A stretch of 64,000 bases of DNA from positions 623,001-687,000 of the forward strand of contig CP021371.1 in assembly GCA_002600635.1 (NCBI GenBank), given 5' to 3'. The first letter of the stretch is position 1, and every line of letters starts with the position of its first letter. A program made the translations under genes and the position numbers. The notes under the pieces were generated by a model that saw only the letters and a list, made by a program, of their open reading frames with translations, ran no database searches and had not been told where the DNA came from. Below, one piece after another: positions 55,545-64,000 of the stretch. This stretch comes from Rhizobium sp. ACO-34A. GTDB lineage: Bacteria; Pseudomonadota; Alphaproteobacteria; Rhizobiales; Rhizobiaceae.

Positions 55545-56585
55545 ATGAGATGGAAACGGACCCTTCAGCTTCTCGACGTGCATGCGGAAGGGGAAATCGG
55601 CAAGGTGGCGATCGGCGGCGTGCCGAAGATCCCCGGCGAAACGATCGCCGAGCAGTTGCACTGGATGAACAACGACCCCAAGGGTCAGGAGCTGCGCCGT
55701 ATGCTCGTGCTCGAGCCGCGTGGCGCGCCGATCGGTTCCGTCAACCTGCTGCTGCCGGCAAAGAATCCCAAGGCCGATGCCGGTTTCATCATCCTTCAGC
55801 CCGATCAGGCCCATGCCAGCTCCGGTTCGAACTCGATCTGCGTCACCACCGCGCTGCTGGAAAGCGGTATCGTCGAGATGCAGGAACCCGAGACGGTCGT
55901 CATGCTGGACACGGCGGCCGGCCTCGTCCGTGCGACGGCCACCTGCCGCGACGGCCGCTGCGAGCGCGTCAAGCTCACCATGGTTCCTTCCTTCGTCCAT
56001 GAACTCGACGTCGGTATCGATACCGAGCAGTGGGGGCGGATCACCTTCGACCTGAGCTATGGCGGCATTTTCTATGCGCTCGTCGATGTCGGCCAGGTTG
56101 GCCTCACTATCGAAAAGGGCAATGCGCGTGCGCTGGTCGAGGCGGGCATGATCCTCAAGGAGCAGATCAACCGCACGATCCCGGTCGTCCACCCGGAAAT
56201 CCCGGCGATCTCCGGCGTTGCCTATGTGATGTTCCGCGATGTCGATCCCGACGGAGCCGTCCGCACCTGCACGACCATGTGGCCGGGACGCGTGGACCGT
56301 TCTCCCTGCGGCACCGGCAATTCCGCCAACCTCGCGACGCTCTACGCCCGCGGCAAGATAAAGGTCGGCGACATCCTGAAGTCCCGCTCGATCATCGGCT
56401 CGGAATTCGAGGTCGGTCTCGATTCGGTGACAGAAGTGGCCGGACGGACGGCTGTCATCCCGACGATCAGCGGCCGCGGCTTCACCTTCGGATTGCATCA
56501 GGTTGCGCTCGATCCGTTCGACCCTTTCCCGGAAGGTTTCGCGCTGACGGATGTCTGGGGTCCCTCGGCAGGATCGATCGGCTAG
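55545..56585 (+). CDS. Proline racemase family enzyme (4-hydroxyproline epimerase-like, Ser/Cys active site)
   Basis: 346 residues. The second catalytic motif is SPCGTGNSA (Cys255). The first, usually MCGHN, reads SSGSNSI, so Ser93 stands where the first catalytic Cys is normally found. Ser/Cys pairs are known among 4-hydroxyproline 2-epimerases; Thr/Cys would indicate trans-3-hydroxyproline dehydratase. Its link with pxpABC and biotin-enzyme genes suggests a pathway for a hydroxyproline or pyroglutamate-like compound, but the product is uncertain. Confidence 0.82.
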   Translation: MRWKRTLQLLDVHAEGEIGKVAIGGVPKIPGETIAEQLHWMNNDPKGQELRRMLVLEPRGAPIGSVNLLLPAKNPKADAGFIILQPDQAHASSGSNSICVTTALLESGIVEMQEPETVVMLDTAAGLVRATATCRDGRCERVKLTMVPSFVHELDVGIDTEQWGRITFDLSYGGIFYALVDVGQVGLTIEKGNARALVEAGMILKEQINRTIPVVHPEIPAISGVAYVMFRDVDPDGAVRTCTTMWPGRVDRSPCGTGNSANLATLYARGKIKVGDILKSRSIIGSEFEVGLDSVTEVAGRTAVIPTISGRGFTFGLHQVALDPFDPFPEGFALTDVWGPSAGSIG

Positions 56586-56737
56586 AGAAGAAGAGAAACT
56601 CTCTTCGAATGAAATTGGTAATAGATCGGTAGGTTTCTTGTCGTTACCTATCTTGCTTTTGATAAAGCGCACGGAATATGTAGGACATTCGTCCGCGCGC
56701 TGCGTAAATTAGCAAGTATAGTAAGTGGAACACACAA

Positions 56738-57460
56738 TTGACGACAGGATCCGCCCTGCTGACAATATCACAGAATTTGTCTTCTTTGCGTGGAAGCCCG
56801 ATTTTCTCCAGCCTGACAGTGGAAGAGGATCGGGAATGGTTGTCTCGATGCCACACGAGAAATCTCTACGCCGGCGAAAGTCTCGTTGACTACGAAGATC
56901 TCACCAAGGATGTATTTCTGGTGCAGAGCGGCGAGATGCGCGCAGTCTTGCGTTTTTCGGTTGGAAAAGAAGCTATTCTGGGAAGCTTTCGGCGCGGCGA
57001 CCTGATGGGTGAGCTGTCGGCAATCGATGATCTCGCCCGGTCTGCCAGCCTGATGGCGGTCAGCGACGCGGTTGTAACCGTCATTCCCTACACCGTCTTT
57101 CATGACATCCTGCAAAACAGCCCCGGCGTCACCCGGGCGCTGATGCAACTCCTGTCGCGCCGCATTCGCGCTATGAACGAAAGGGTGTCGGAACTTTCCT
57201 TCCTCGATACCAAGCACAGGCTCTACAACGCCCTGCTGCGTCTTTCGCGCTCGCGTGGCGATGGCGGCAGCGAGCGGATCATTTCGCCGCCGCTCGTGCA
57301 TGCGGAACTGGCCGAACACATCGGTTCGAGCCGCGAGACGGTTTCCCGCGAAATGTCGCGTCTCATCCGCGAGCAATTGATCGAGCGCACCAGCCGGGCA
57401 ATCGTGTTGAAGAACCCCGTCGAACTCTCGAAGCGCATCTCGAAGGCGCTGGAGGGTTAA
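56738..57460 (+). CDS. Crp/Fnr family transcriptional regulator
   Basis: 240 residues from a TTG start. Cyclic-nucleotide-binding fold at about residues 20-140 (LVQSGEMRAVLRFS, GSFRRGDLMGELSAIDDLAR) and a winged helix at about 160-225 with AELAEHIGSSRETVSREMSR. No Fnr-type cysteine cluster is present, so it is not an iron-sulfur oxygen sensor. A later start is possible because the SD before 56738 is weak. The regulated genes are unknown; the neighbours are the epimerase and the frc region. Confidence 0.87.
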   Translation: MTTGSALLTISQNLSSLRGSPIFSSLTVEEDREWLSRCHTRNLYAGESLVDYEDLTKDVFLVQSGEMRAVLRFSVGKEAILGSFRRGDLMGELSAIDDLARSASLMAVSDAVVTVIPYTVFHDILQNSPGVTRALMQLLSRRIRAMNERVSELSFLDTKHRLYNALLRLSRSRGDGGSERIISPPLVHAELAEHIGSSRETVSREMSRLIREQLIERTSRAIVLKNPVELSKRISKALEG

Positions 57461-57462
57461 GC

Positions 57463-57891
57463 TCAGGGGTAGATGACGCCCTTGCGCAGGATGACATTGG
57501 CATAGAGCCGTGGCTCCCCCGTCTGGATCACCGTATGGGCGGCACGGACGCGGTCGTAGAAGCCTGCACCCACGAGCGGCACGACGGTCGTCTTCGGCTC
57601 ATGGCGGGCGCAGCAGGCAATGATTTCCTGATGAACGGGATCGAGCCGTTCAGGATCGGCGCCGACCGTCGAGCGAAAGATCGCCTGCGGCACGAAATCG
57701 TCGATGGGAAGAACGCTGAGAACGGCGTTGAGCACGGGGACGAGACCGTGACCATCGAGGCGCACGAGACGCCTTGCATGTTCGAGCGCCGGGTAGTTGC
57801 CGTCGACGATGGCGATCTCGTCGCCATGGCCCATGGCGCGCAGCGTCGCCAGCAGATCGGGGCTCAGAAGCGGGTCAATTCCCTTCAGCAT
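57463..57891 (-). CDS. RbsD/FucU family sugar mutarotase
   Basis: 142 residues. MGHGDEIAIVDGNYPA with His22 near the N-terminus and LYANVILRKGVI at the C-terminus are the family motifs. These enzymes interconvert anomers or ring forms of fucose or ribose. Length favours FucU. It overlaps the ROK regulator gene by 17 bp and so belongs to the sugar-uptake locus. Confidence 0.88.
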   Translation of the reverse strand: MLKGIDPLLSPDLLATLRAMGHGDEIAIVDGNYPALEHARRLVRLDGHGLVPVLNAVLSVLPIDDFVPQAIFRSTVGADPERLDPVHQEIIACCARHEPKTTVVPLVGAGFYDRVRAAHTVIQTGEPRLYANVILRKGVIYP

Positions 57892-59125
57892 TGTCTATTT
57901 CCTTGAACAGGACCGTTTGGTCGATGAGATAACGCGCAAAGATCGGCAGGCTCGCACCGCCGATGGCGCGGGCCTGCGGGCCGACGATGCCCTCGATGAT
58001 ATCGGGCGTGACGATGCCCTGGAGGTCGAGACGATTGACTGCCGCAACCGTTGCCGCAACGAGCCGCGCGCGTACCCAATCGGGAAAGCCGCCGTCGATG
58101 ATTGCGGCGGAAAAGTCGACGATGGACACTGCCGCGACGATGGCCTGCGCCAGCGCCTCGGCGCTGTCCTGGATCCAGATTTCCAGCGGCTCGCCGAAGT
58201 CGATCCACTCTTCCGCGGCATACCATAGGGGCTGGGGGTCGAGGCCGCGTTCGCGAAGCAGGTTTTCCAGCACGAAGATCGAGGCGATCTCGAGCAACTG
58301 CGCCGTCTCCCCGCGCTTGTTGCGCACCGGGAGCGGTGCGATTGCGCCGGCGGTGCCCGTGCGTCCCACGAAGACAGACGAGTTCAGGACGATGCCGCCA
58401 CCGATGAAGGAGCCGACGTAGAAATAGATGAAATCCGGGTAAAGCGGACCGGCGCCGAAAACGAGTTCCGCGCCGCAGGCGCTCGTCGCGTCGTTTTGCA
58501 GATAGACGGGGTAGCTGATCCGGGCGGAGACCTCCGCCTGCAGATCGAAACCGCGCCATGCATCCATGGCTCCTTCCGGCGCGCCCACTTCCTCGGCCCA
58601 GTTCCACAACTCGAAAGGTGCGGCAATGCCGACACCGGCGATGCTGTCCCTTTGAACTGCCGGAATCGCGGCTTCTACCTCGGCAATGCCATCGCTGATG
58701 AAGGAGAGAATCTCCTCGGGGTTGGGATAGCGATAGGTGCGGTGAAGCTGCTTGCGGATCTTGCCGACGAAATCCATCAGCACCAGATCGGCGCTTCGCC
58801 GACCGATCTTCACGCCGAACGAAAAGACGGCCTCGGGGTTGAGATACATCGGGATCGAGGGCTGGCCCACCTTGCCGCGCACCGGTTCGCCGCGCACCAG
58901 AAGTCCGTCTTTTTCCAGCGCACGCATGATGACCGAGACCGTCTGTGCCGAAAGGCCGGTGCGTCTCGCGATATCCGCCTTGGAGAGCCCGCGATGACGC
59001 CGGACGACCGAAAGCACGAGCCGTTCGTTATAGGCGCGCACGCGCACCTGATTGGCGCCGCCGCCGGCGCTGATCGGCTCCGGCTCGCGGGTCGGCGATG
59101 CTGAATGGTCATGCGTCAAGGACAT
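57875..59125 (-). CDS. frcR: ROK family transcriptional regulator (FrcR-like)
   Basis: 416 residues from the ATG at 59125 with GAGAGGAG upstream. N-terminal MarR-like HTH (GLSKADIARRTGLSAQTVSV) at about 63-83 and a ROK sugar-kinase-like domain with GVGIAAPFELWNW and IGGGIVLNSSVFVGRTGTAG. It is divergent from frcB, as frcR is in Sinorhizobium meliloti, where it controls the fructose transporter. Sugar binding to the ROK domain should relieve DNA binding. Confidence 0.88.
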   Translation of the reverse strand: MSLTHDHSASPTREPEPISAGGGANQVRVRAYNERLVLSVVRRHRGLSKADIARRTGLSAQTVSVIMRALEKDGLLVRGEPVRGKVGQPSIPMYLNPEAVFSFGVKIGRRSADLVLMDFVGKIRKQLHRTYRYPNPEEILSFISDGIAEVEAAIPAVQRDSIAGVGIAAPFELWNWAEEVGAPEGAMDAWRGFDLQAEVSARISYPVYLQNDATSACGAELVFGAGPLYPDFIYFYVGSFIGGGIVLNSSVFVGRTGTAGAIAPLPVRNKRGETAQLLEIASIFVLENLLRERGLDPQPLWYAAEEWIDFGEPLEIWIQDSAEALAQAIVAAVSIVDFSAAIIDGGFPDWVRARLVAATVAAVNRLDLQGIVTPDIIEGIVGPQARAIGGASLPIFARYLIDQTVLFKEIDNAEGN

Positions 59126-59182
59126 GGTCGCTCCTCTCGACCCTCTCCTACCGCGAAGTAGCAGAGGGCGCCAGCATCTCAC

Positions 59183-59242
59183 ATTGGATTAATAATTCAA
59201 TTGGATTTATTTATTGACGTTGGAATTTTTTGATGTTCTAAA
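59183..59242 (+). promoter_or_regulatory. frcB promoter and candidate FrcR operator
   Basis: TTGACG (59214-59219), a 17-bp spacer and TCTAAA (59237-59242) form a good sigma-70-type promoter. Directly upstream are two copies of ATTGGATT (59183-59190 and 59200-59207), 17 bp apart, a plausible binding site for the ROK regulator encoded divergently. Confidence 0.6.
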
Positions 59243-59360
59243 TGACCGCGTGGAGGAGAGGTACGGCCGAGAACGGCGTGCCAGACCGGGCAATTTGTCT
59301 TGCCCGGGCCGACATCTCGCGGCCGGAGGAGCCGGTCGAGTCATTTTCGGGAGGAAAAAT

Positions 59361-60386
59361 ATGACAAAGTCACTGATCGCAGCAGCCCTGTCCACGCTTG
59401 CCCTCGGCGTTGTCTTCGCCGCGCCTGCGAGCGCAGCCGATGTATCTGCCTGCCTGATTACCAAGACCGATACCAATCCCTTCTTCGTCAAGATGAAGGA
59501 AGGCGCGACAGCCAAGGCCAAGGAACTTGGCATTACCCTGAAATCCTATGCCGGCAAGGTCGATGGCGACCATGACAGCCAGGTAGCAGCCATCGAATCC
59601 TGCATCGCAGATGGCGCCAAGGGTATCCTCATCACCGCTTCCGATACCAAGGCCATCGTCGATCAGGTGAAGAAGGCGCAGGAAGCCGGGCTTCTGGTGA
59701 TCGCACTCGATACGCCGCTCGATCCCGCCGAGGCAGCCGATGCCACCTTTGCAACCGACAACCTTCTCGCCGGCAAGCTGATCGGCCAGTGGGCCGCGGC
59801 AACCCTCGGCGACAAGGCTAAGGACGCCAAGATCGGCTTCCTCGACCTCACTCCGTCCCAGCCGACCGTCGACGTTCTGCGCGACCAGGGCTTCATGATC
59901 GGCTTCGGCATCGATCCGAAGGACCCGAACAAGATCGGCGACGAGGACGACCCGCGCATCGTCGGTCATGACGTGACCAACGGCAACGAGGAAGGCGGCC
60001 GCAAGGCCATGGAAAACCTTCTCCAGAAGGATCCGGATATCAACGTCATTCACACGATCAACGAACCGGCTGCCGTCGGCGCCTATCAGGCTCTGAAGGC
60101 TATCGGCAAGGAAGGCGACGTCCTGATCGTGTCCGTCGATGGTGGTTGCCCGGGCGTCAAGTCCGTTGCCTCCGGCCAGATCGGCGCGACCTCGCAGCAG
60201 TATCCGCTGCTGATGGCATCGCTCGGCATCGAGGCTATTGCCAAGTATGCGGCGGACGGCACCAAGCCGCAGCCGACGCCCGGCAAGAGCTTCTTCGATA
60301 CCGGCGTTTCGCTGGTAACCGACAAGCCGGCACCGGGTGTCGAATCGATCGACACCAAGGTCGGCACGGAAAAGTGCTGGGGCTGA
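59361..60386 (+). CDS. frcB: Fructose-type ABC transporter substrate-binding protein
   Basis: 341 residues from the ATG at 59361 (GGGAGG seven to ten bases upstream). Signal peptide [20 protein letters not shown] with cleavage at ASAA. The mature protein has the sugar-binding type I fold: [39 protein letters not shown] and [19 protein letters not shown]. The order with frcC, frcA and frcK and the ROK gene matches the fructose/mannose/ribose uptake system FrcBCA of rhizobia. Confidence 0.92.
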   Translation: MTKSLIAAALSTLALGVVFAAPASAADVSACLITKTDTNPFFVKMKEGATAKAKELGITLKSYAGKVDGDHDSQVAAIESCIADGAKGILITASDTKAIVDQVKKAQEAGLLVIALDTPLDPAEAADATFATDNLLAGKLIGQWAAATLGDKAKDAKIGFLDLTPSQPTVDVLRDQGFMIGFGIDPKDPNKIGDEDDPRIVGHDVTNGNEEGGRKAMENLLQKDPDINVIHTINEPAAVGAYQALKAIGKEGDVLIVSVDGGCPGVKSVASGQIGATSQQYPLLMASLGIEAIAKYAADGTKPQPTPGKSFFDTGVSLVTDKPAPGVESIDTKVGTEKCWG

Positions 60387-60422
60387 TCGGCTGATCGAAA
60401 GCACCACGACACTTTGACGAAG

Positions 60423-60443
60423 GGGCGGTTGAGGCCGCCCTTT
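60423..60443 (+). terminator. Weak hairpin after frcB (possible attenuator)
   Basis: GGGCGG/CCGCCC stem with a six-base loop followed by TTTCCC. It lies 37 bp past the frcB stop and before frcC, which would let the binding protein be made in excess over the membrane subunits. Confidence 0.5.
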
Positions 60444-60468
60444 CCCGCGGTGCATCGCACCTGTCCTG

Positions 60469-60572
60469 GCGCATCGGACCGAAAATCGGAATCGATTTCA
60501 GGAAGGCTCGATGCGCAGAAACAAGACGTTGGAGCGTCCCTTGTGCGTCCGAATGGACGCACGGCGCTCTAG
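60469..60572. repeat. Intergenic two-hairpin repeat element (RIME-like)
   Basis: First hairpin GCGCATCG/CGATGCGC (60469-60476 with 60509-60516). Second hairpin GTGCGTCC-GAAT-GGACGCAC (60543-60562), then GCGCTCTAG. Same two-stem design as 53641-53748. It sits inside the frc operon, between frcB and frcC. Confidence 0.6.
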
Positions 60573-60589
60573 GGGATGGAGACACGTCC

Positions 60590-61648
60590 ATGGCAAGCAT
60601 CCAGGAATTCGAGAAGGTTCTCGACAAGAGCGACGCGTCCGTTGCCGCGTTCGAGGATCATTCCCCCCTTCGCAGGATACAGCATTTCCTGCATTCCACG
60701 CCGGCGGCCGTGCCGTTGATCGTGCTGATCGCATCGATCGCCATTTTCGGACTGGCCATCGGCGGCAAGTTCTTTTCGAGCTACACGCTCACCCTGATCC
60801 TGCAGCAGATCGCGGTTGTCGGTATTCTCGGTGCGGCCCAGACACTCGTGATCCTGACGGCCGGCATCGATCTGTCGATCGGCGTCGTCATGGTCATCTC
60901 GGCGGTGGTGATGGGCAACTGCGCCCTGCATTACGGCATACCTTCGCCGATCGCTGTTATCGTCGGGTTGGCGGTGGGCACGCTTTGCGGTCTTCTGAAC
61001 GGCTTTCTGGTGGCCAAGATCAAGCTGCCGCCGTTCATCGTGACGCTCGGCACCTGGAACATCGTCATGGCCACCAACTTCATCTATTCGGCCAACGAGA
61101 CATTGCGCGACGCCGATATCGAGGCCATCGCGCCCTTCCTGCAGATATTTGGCGACAGCTTCCGCATCGGCAAGGCGGTCTTCACGCTCGGGGTCGTCTT
61201 CATGGTCGTCCTCATAGGCGTCCTCTGGTACGCGCTCAATCACACCGCCTGGGGCCGGCATCTCTATGCTGTCGGTGACGATCCGGAGGCGGCACAGCTC
61301 GCCGGCATCCGTTCGGATCGCGTGCTGCTCGGCACCTACGCGTTGGCCGGCTTCATCGCAGCACTTGCGGCCTGGGTCTCCATCGGCCGCAACGGTTCGA
61401 TTTCGCCGTCCGCGGCCGTCACCGACTACAATCTTCAGGCTATCACGGCGGCGGTCATCGGCGGCATCTCGCTCTTCGGCGGGCGAGGCTCGATCCTCGG
61501 AACCCTGTTCGGCGCCTTGATCGTCGGCGTGGTGTCGATGGGCCTCAACATGCTGGGCGCCGATCCGCAATGGAAGGTCCTCCTGACCGGCGTACTCATC
61601 ATCTCGGCGGTTGCCGTCGACCAGTGGATCAGAAAGGTAGCAGGCTGA
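60590..61648 (+). CDS. frcC: Fructose-type ABC transporter permease
   Basis: 352 residues with about ten hydrophobic segments. ILTAGIDLSIGVVMVISAVV and GTLCGLLNGFLVAKIKLPPF are typical of the RbsC/FrcC sugar permeases; GISLFGGRGSILGTLFGALI lies near the C-terminus. The stop overlaps the frcA start (TGATG). Confidence 0.94.
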   Translation: MASIQEFEKVLDKSDASVAAFEDHSPLRRIQHFLHSTPAAVPLIVLIASIAIFGLAIGGKFFSSYTLTLILQQIAVVGILGAAQTLVILTAGIDLSIGVVMVISAVVMGNCALHYGIPSPIAVIVGLAVGTLCGLLNGFLVAKIKLPPFIVTLGTWNIVMATNFIYSANETLRDADIEAIAPFLQIFGDSFRIGKAVFTLGVVFMVVLIGVLWYALNHTAWGRHLYAVGDDPEAAQLAGIRSDRVLLGTYALAGFIAALAAWVSIGRNGSISPSAAVTDYNLQAITAAVIGGISLFGGRGSILGTLFGALIVGVVSMGLNMLGADPQWKVLLTGVLIISAVAVDQWIRKVAG

Positions 61649-62430
61649 TGGAACGCGCACCCATTCTTACCACCCGCGGTCTGGTCAAGCGTTACGGCCG
61701 CGTGACTGCCCTCGATAACGCCGACTTCGACCTCTATCCGGGCGAAATCCTTGCCGTAATCGGCGACAACGGTGCCGGTAAATCCTCGCTGATCAAGGCG
61801 ATTTCCGGTGCGGTCACGCCCGATGAAGGCGAGATCAGACTGGACGGCAACCCCGTGAATTTCCGAAGCCCGATGGAGGCGCGAGACGCCGGCATCGAGA
61901 CGGTGTACCAGAATCTCGCCCTTTCGCCGGCGCTTTCCATCGCTGATAACATGTTCCTCGGCCGGGAGATTCGTCGACCGGGCATCATGGGATCGGTGTT
62001 CCGCTCCCTGGACCGGAAGAGGATGGAAAAGATCGCGCGGGACAAGCTTTCCGAACTCGGGCTGATGACCATCCAGAACATCAATCAGGCGGTGGAGACG
62101 CTTTCGGGTGGCCAGCGTCAGGGGGTTGCTGTTGCCCGTGCCGCGGCTTTCGGCTCCAAGGTGGTCATCATGGACGAACCGACGGCGGCCCTCGGCGTCA
62201 AGGAATCCCGCCGTGTTCTCGAGCTCATCCTCGAGGTCCGGTCGCGCGGTCTGCCGATCGTGCTGATCTCGCATAACATGCCGCACGTCTTCGAGGTGGC
62301 CGACCGTATCCACATCCATCGTCTTGGACGGCGGCTCTGCGTCATCAACCCGAAGGACTACACGATGTCGGATGCCGTCGCCTTCATGACCGGCGCTCGC
62401 CCCGCACCGGAAGAGAGCGTCGCGGCATGA
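61648..62430 (+). CDS. frcA: Fructose-type ABC transporter ATP-binding protein
   Basis: 260 residues from the ATG at 61648. A single ATPase domain: Walker A GDNGAGKSS, signature LSGGQRQGVAVARAA, Walker B VVIMDEPTAALGVKE, switch His in VLISHNMP. Most sugar importers of this class have a duplicated ATPase of about 500 residues; the single-domain form is what FrcA has. It overlaps frcK by 4 bp. Confidence 0.94.
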   Translation: MERAPILTTRGLVKRYGRVTALDNADFDLYPGEILAVIGDNGAGKSSLIKAISGAVTPDEGEIRLDGNPVNFRSPMEARDAGIETVYQNLALSPALSIADNMFLGREIRRPGIMGSVFRSLDRKRMEKIARDKLSELGLMTIQNINQAVETLSGGQRQGVAVARAAAFGSKVVIMDEPTAALGVKESRRVLELILEVRSRGLPIVLISHNMPHVFEVADRIHIHRLGRRLCVINPKDYTMSDAVAFMTGARPAPEESVAA

Positions 62431-63059
62431 CGTCAGCCATGTCGGCGGTCGATACACTGGCGAAGGCCATCAGCGAGCAGGCGGCGGGGTCGCCCCGGCT
62501 GCTCGTTGCCATCTCGGGTCCTCCGGGTGCCGGAAAGTCCACCCTCGCGGAAGCGCTTGAAAAGGCGCTGATGGCGCGAGGCGTGCCGGCATCCATCCTG
62601 CCGATGGATGGTTTTCACATGGATAACGCCGTGCTGGAAGAACGCGGGCTGCTCGCTCGCAAGGGGGCACCCAACACCTTCGACGTCCGAGGGTTTGTCG
62701 ATATCGTGCGTGCGGTGAGGGAAGGCGGTGAAGTTCTGGTGCCGGTGTTCGACCGCACACGCGAACTCGCCATCGCCGCCGCCCGTGCAATTCCTGCGGG
62801 GCCACGCGTGGTGCTGACCGAAGGAAATTATCTTCTGCTCGAAGACCAGCCATGGTCCGTGCTCGCACCGCTTTTCGACCTGACTGTGATGATCGCACCG
62901 CCGGCGGATGAACTCCGGCGTCGGTTGGAGGCTCGCTGGCGCGGTTTTGGCCTCGACGAGGCGGCAGTGGCAGCCAAGGTCGAAGAAAACGACTTGCCGA
63001 ATGGTCGCCTTGTGCTCTCGCGCAGTCGCAAGGCCGATTTCGTCTTCAGCGACAACTGA
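62427..63059 (+). CDS. frcK: Nucleoside/fructose-locus kinase FrcK-like
   Basis: 210 residues. P-loop SGPPGAGKSTLAEAL, then ILPMDGFHMDNAVL and FDRTRELAIAAARAI, the pattern of uridine kinase or pantothenate kinase-like proteins. In Sinorhizobium meliloti a kinase of this type (FrcK) is encoded at the end of the frcBCAK operon. Its sugar or nucleoside substrate is not settled by sequence. Start overlaps frcA as ATGA. Confidence 0.87.
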   Translation: MTSAMSAVDTLAKAISEQAAGSPRLLVAISGPPGAGKSTLAEALEKALMARGVPASILPMDGFHMDNAVLEERGLLARKGAPNTFDVRGFVDIVRAVREGGEVLVPVFDRTRELAIAAARAIPAGPRVVLTEGNYLLLEDQPWSVLAPLFDLTVMIAPPADELRRRLEARWRGFGLDEAAVAAKVEENDLPNGRLVLSRSRKADFVFSDN

Positions 63060-63087
63060 CGCTCCTTACGATCTTCCCTGTCAGGCA

Positions 63088-63116
63088 GCATTCCCCTTGC
63101 ACGACAAGGGGAATGC
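63088..63116 (+). terminator. Hairpin after the frc operon
   Basis: Perfect 11-bp stem (63088-63098 with 63106-63116) and 7-base loop, 28 bp past the frcK stop. There is no T run behind it, so it may act with Rho or protect the 3' end of the message. Confidence 0.6.
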
Positions 63117-63305
63117 GGAATGTTAGTCAGGTCTAAAAATTTAAGAAGCGATTAATGTAGCAACGATTAAAATTGTCGCTAATTGCTTCAACGAATTTCA
63201 GGGTCCGGTTGCTACAACCCCTCCATGAACCAATGAGGAAATTCCCCCGTCCGCAAGCGATATGGGGCCGGTTTCATCGGATGGTACGCTGGAGGACAAC
63301 GGGCA

Positions 63306-63698
63306 ATGACCATTCTGATCGTGGAAGACAATGCGACGAACGCGCTGATCCTGAAGCATCTTGCCGCGAAGGTCACCGACGAGGAAATCCTCATCGAGGC
63401 TGATGGTGCCCGCGCACTCTCCCTTTGCCACAACACCCTCTACAGCATGCTGATCGTCGATCACATGCTGCCCGGCATGACCGGCGTCCAGTTCGTCAAG
63501 GCGATCCGCATGCTGCATCGCTATGACGAAGTGCCTGTCATCATGGTCACCGCCGATCAGGACCCGAAGCTGCGCGAAACCGCGACCGCCACGGGTGTCA
63601 CCGGTTTCCTGACCAAGCCCGTCGATGCCGTCATCTTCCGCGACCTGCTCGCTGCCCATGTCGGCTACAGGCCGGCGGCGCTGGCGGCTGTGCGCTGA
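63306..63698 (+). CDS. Single-domain response regulator (receiver only)
   Basis: 130 residues, a complete receiver domain: acidic pair VEDN (Glu7, Asp8), phospho-acceptor Asp52 in LIVDHMLPG, Thr82 in MVTAD and Lys104 in TKPVD. No output domain. GGAGGA precedes the ATG. It probably works with the membrane protein that begins at 63846, which may be its sensor kinase. Confidence 0.9.
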   Translation: MTILIVEDNATNALILKHLAAKVTDEEILIEADGARALSLCHNTLYSMLIVDHMLPGMTGVQFVKAIRMLHRYDEVPVIMVTADQDPKLRETATATGVTGFLTKPVDAVIFRDLLAAHVGYRPAALAAVR

Positions 63699-63845
63699 AC
63701 ACGGGGGCCGCTGGAACATCCGCATGAACAACCTCTTCAACGCAATCTCGGAAAACCCGGTTCGCTCGCTCCGCCTCGTGGTGCTGCGTAACGGCGAACG
63801 GGCAGTCCGTTGCGTTGGCAAGGCCTTTTATGCCGGAGTTTCGCT

Positions 63846-64000
63846 GTGACCGTTCTTGCCCGCAGCAGCGAAGTCATGAAGAGGGCAGGCAGCACCACCC
63901 TGATCCTGCAGGTGCTGTCGGCTGCCTTCCTCGTGGTGCTGATCATGCTGGCGGTCGAAATCTCCCGCCAGTTCCTTTCCCTGCAGGATGGCGCCGGCGA
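63846..64000 (+). CDS. Start of a membrane protein, cut by the window end (possible sensor)
   Basis: From a GTG at 63846 51 codons are open to the window end: TVLARSSEVMKRAGSTTLIL followed by a membrane span (LQVLSAAFLVVLIMLAVEI) and then SRQFLSLQDGAG. An N-terminal span with a periplasmic start after it fits a sensor kinase or similar sensor, and the receiver gene lies just upstream. The identity cannot be told from this fragment; an ATG at 63876 is an alternative start. Between it and the receiver gene a 41-codon frame (63724-63849) has no recognised relatives. Confidence 0.55.
   Translation, partial: MTVLARSSEVMKRAGSTTLILQVLSAAFLVVLIMLAVEISRQFLSLQDGAG

Overview
The window looks like chromosomal DNA of an alphaproteobacterium of the Rhizobiales, most likely Rhizobiaceae. 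The evidence is the rpmH-rnpA-yidC-engB block, dapD followed by a DUF805 gene and dapE, a complete frcRBCAK-type fructose uptake locus with a ROK regulator, Liv- and Ssu-type ABC transporters, and high-GC coding sequence. No CRISPR array, rRNA operon, complete insertion sequence or intact integrase was seen.

Layout. (1) 1-15425 is housekeeping backbone: lysine biosynthesis (dapE partial, dapD), a LOG protein, an EF-hand protein, a pyrimidine nucleotidase, a DMT transporter, ogt, argB, an orphan anti-sigma factor, engB, yidC, rnpA, rpmH, a chemoreceptor, an orphan histidine kinase, and a tRNA-Arg(ACG). (2) 15426-18655, directly behind the tRNA, is the scar of an integrative and conjugative element: a broken parB fused by deletion to a TraG/VirD4 coupling protein that lacks its Walker A half, followed by the copG gene that normally sits beside traG. 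No integrase or trb genes remain. (3) 18770-46549 is a catabolic island for methoxylated and polyhydroxylated plant aromatics.

The island hangs together as one metabolism. A LigM/DesA-type THF-dependent O-demethylase removes aryl methyl groups. MetF, FolD and PurU beside it can oxidise methyl-THF to formate and free THF. A class II aldolase, an aldehyde dehydrogenase and a ThDP-dependent enzyme may process a side chain, and are cotranscribed with an SsuABC-like importer. A tannase can release gallate. GalD (tautomerase), GalB (PIG-L hydratase) and GalC (aldolase) can take the gallate ring-cleavage product to pyruvate and oxaloacetate. The ring-cleavage gene in this cluster is not LigAB-like but a two-domain VOC (type I) extradiol dioxygenase, which I regard as the most interesting point of the window. 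A Liv-type transporter, a DUF1932 dehydrogenase and three LysR regulators complete the island. Two of the regulators carry two helix-turn-helix domains each.

(4) 47182-63059 returns to backbone-like genes: a succinate/acetyl-CoA transferase, a dithiol ArsR regulator of the BigR/SqrR type, a DUF900 lipoprotein hydrolase, a pxpA-accB-accC-BCCP-like operon divergent from pxpB-pxpC-hydroxyproline epimerase, a Crp/Fnr regulator, a FucU/RbsD mutarotase, and frcR with frcBCAK. (5) The right edge holds a single-domain response regulator and the start of a membrane protein cut by the window end.
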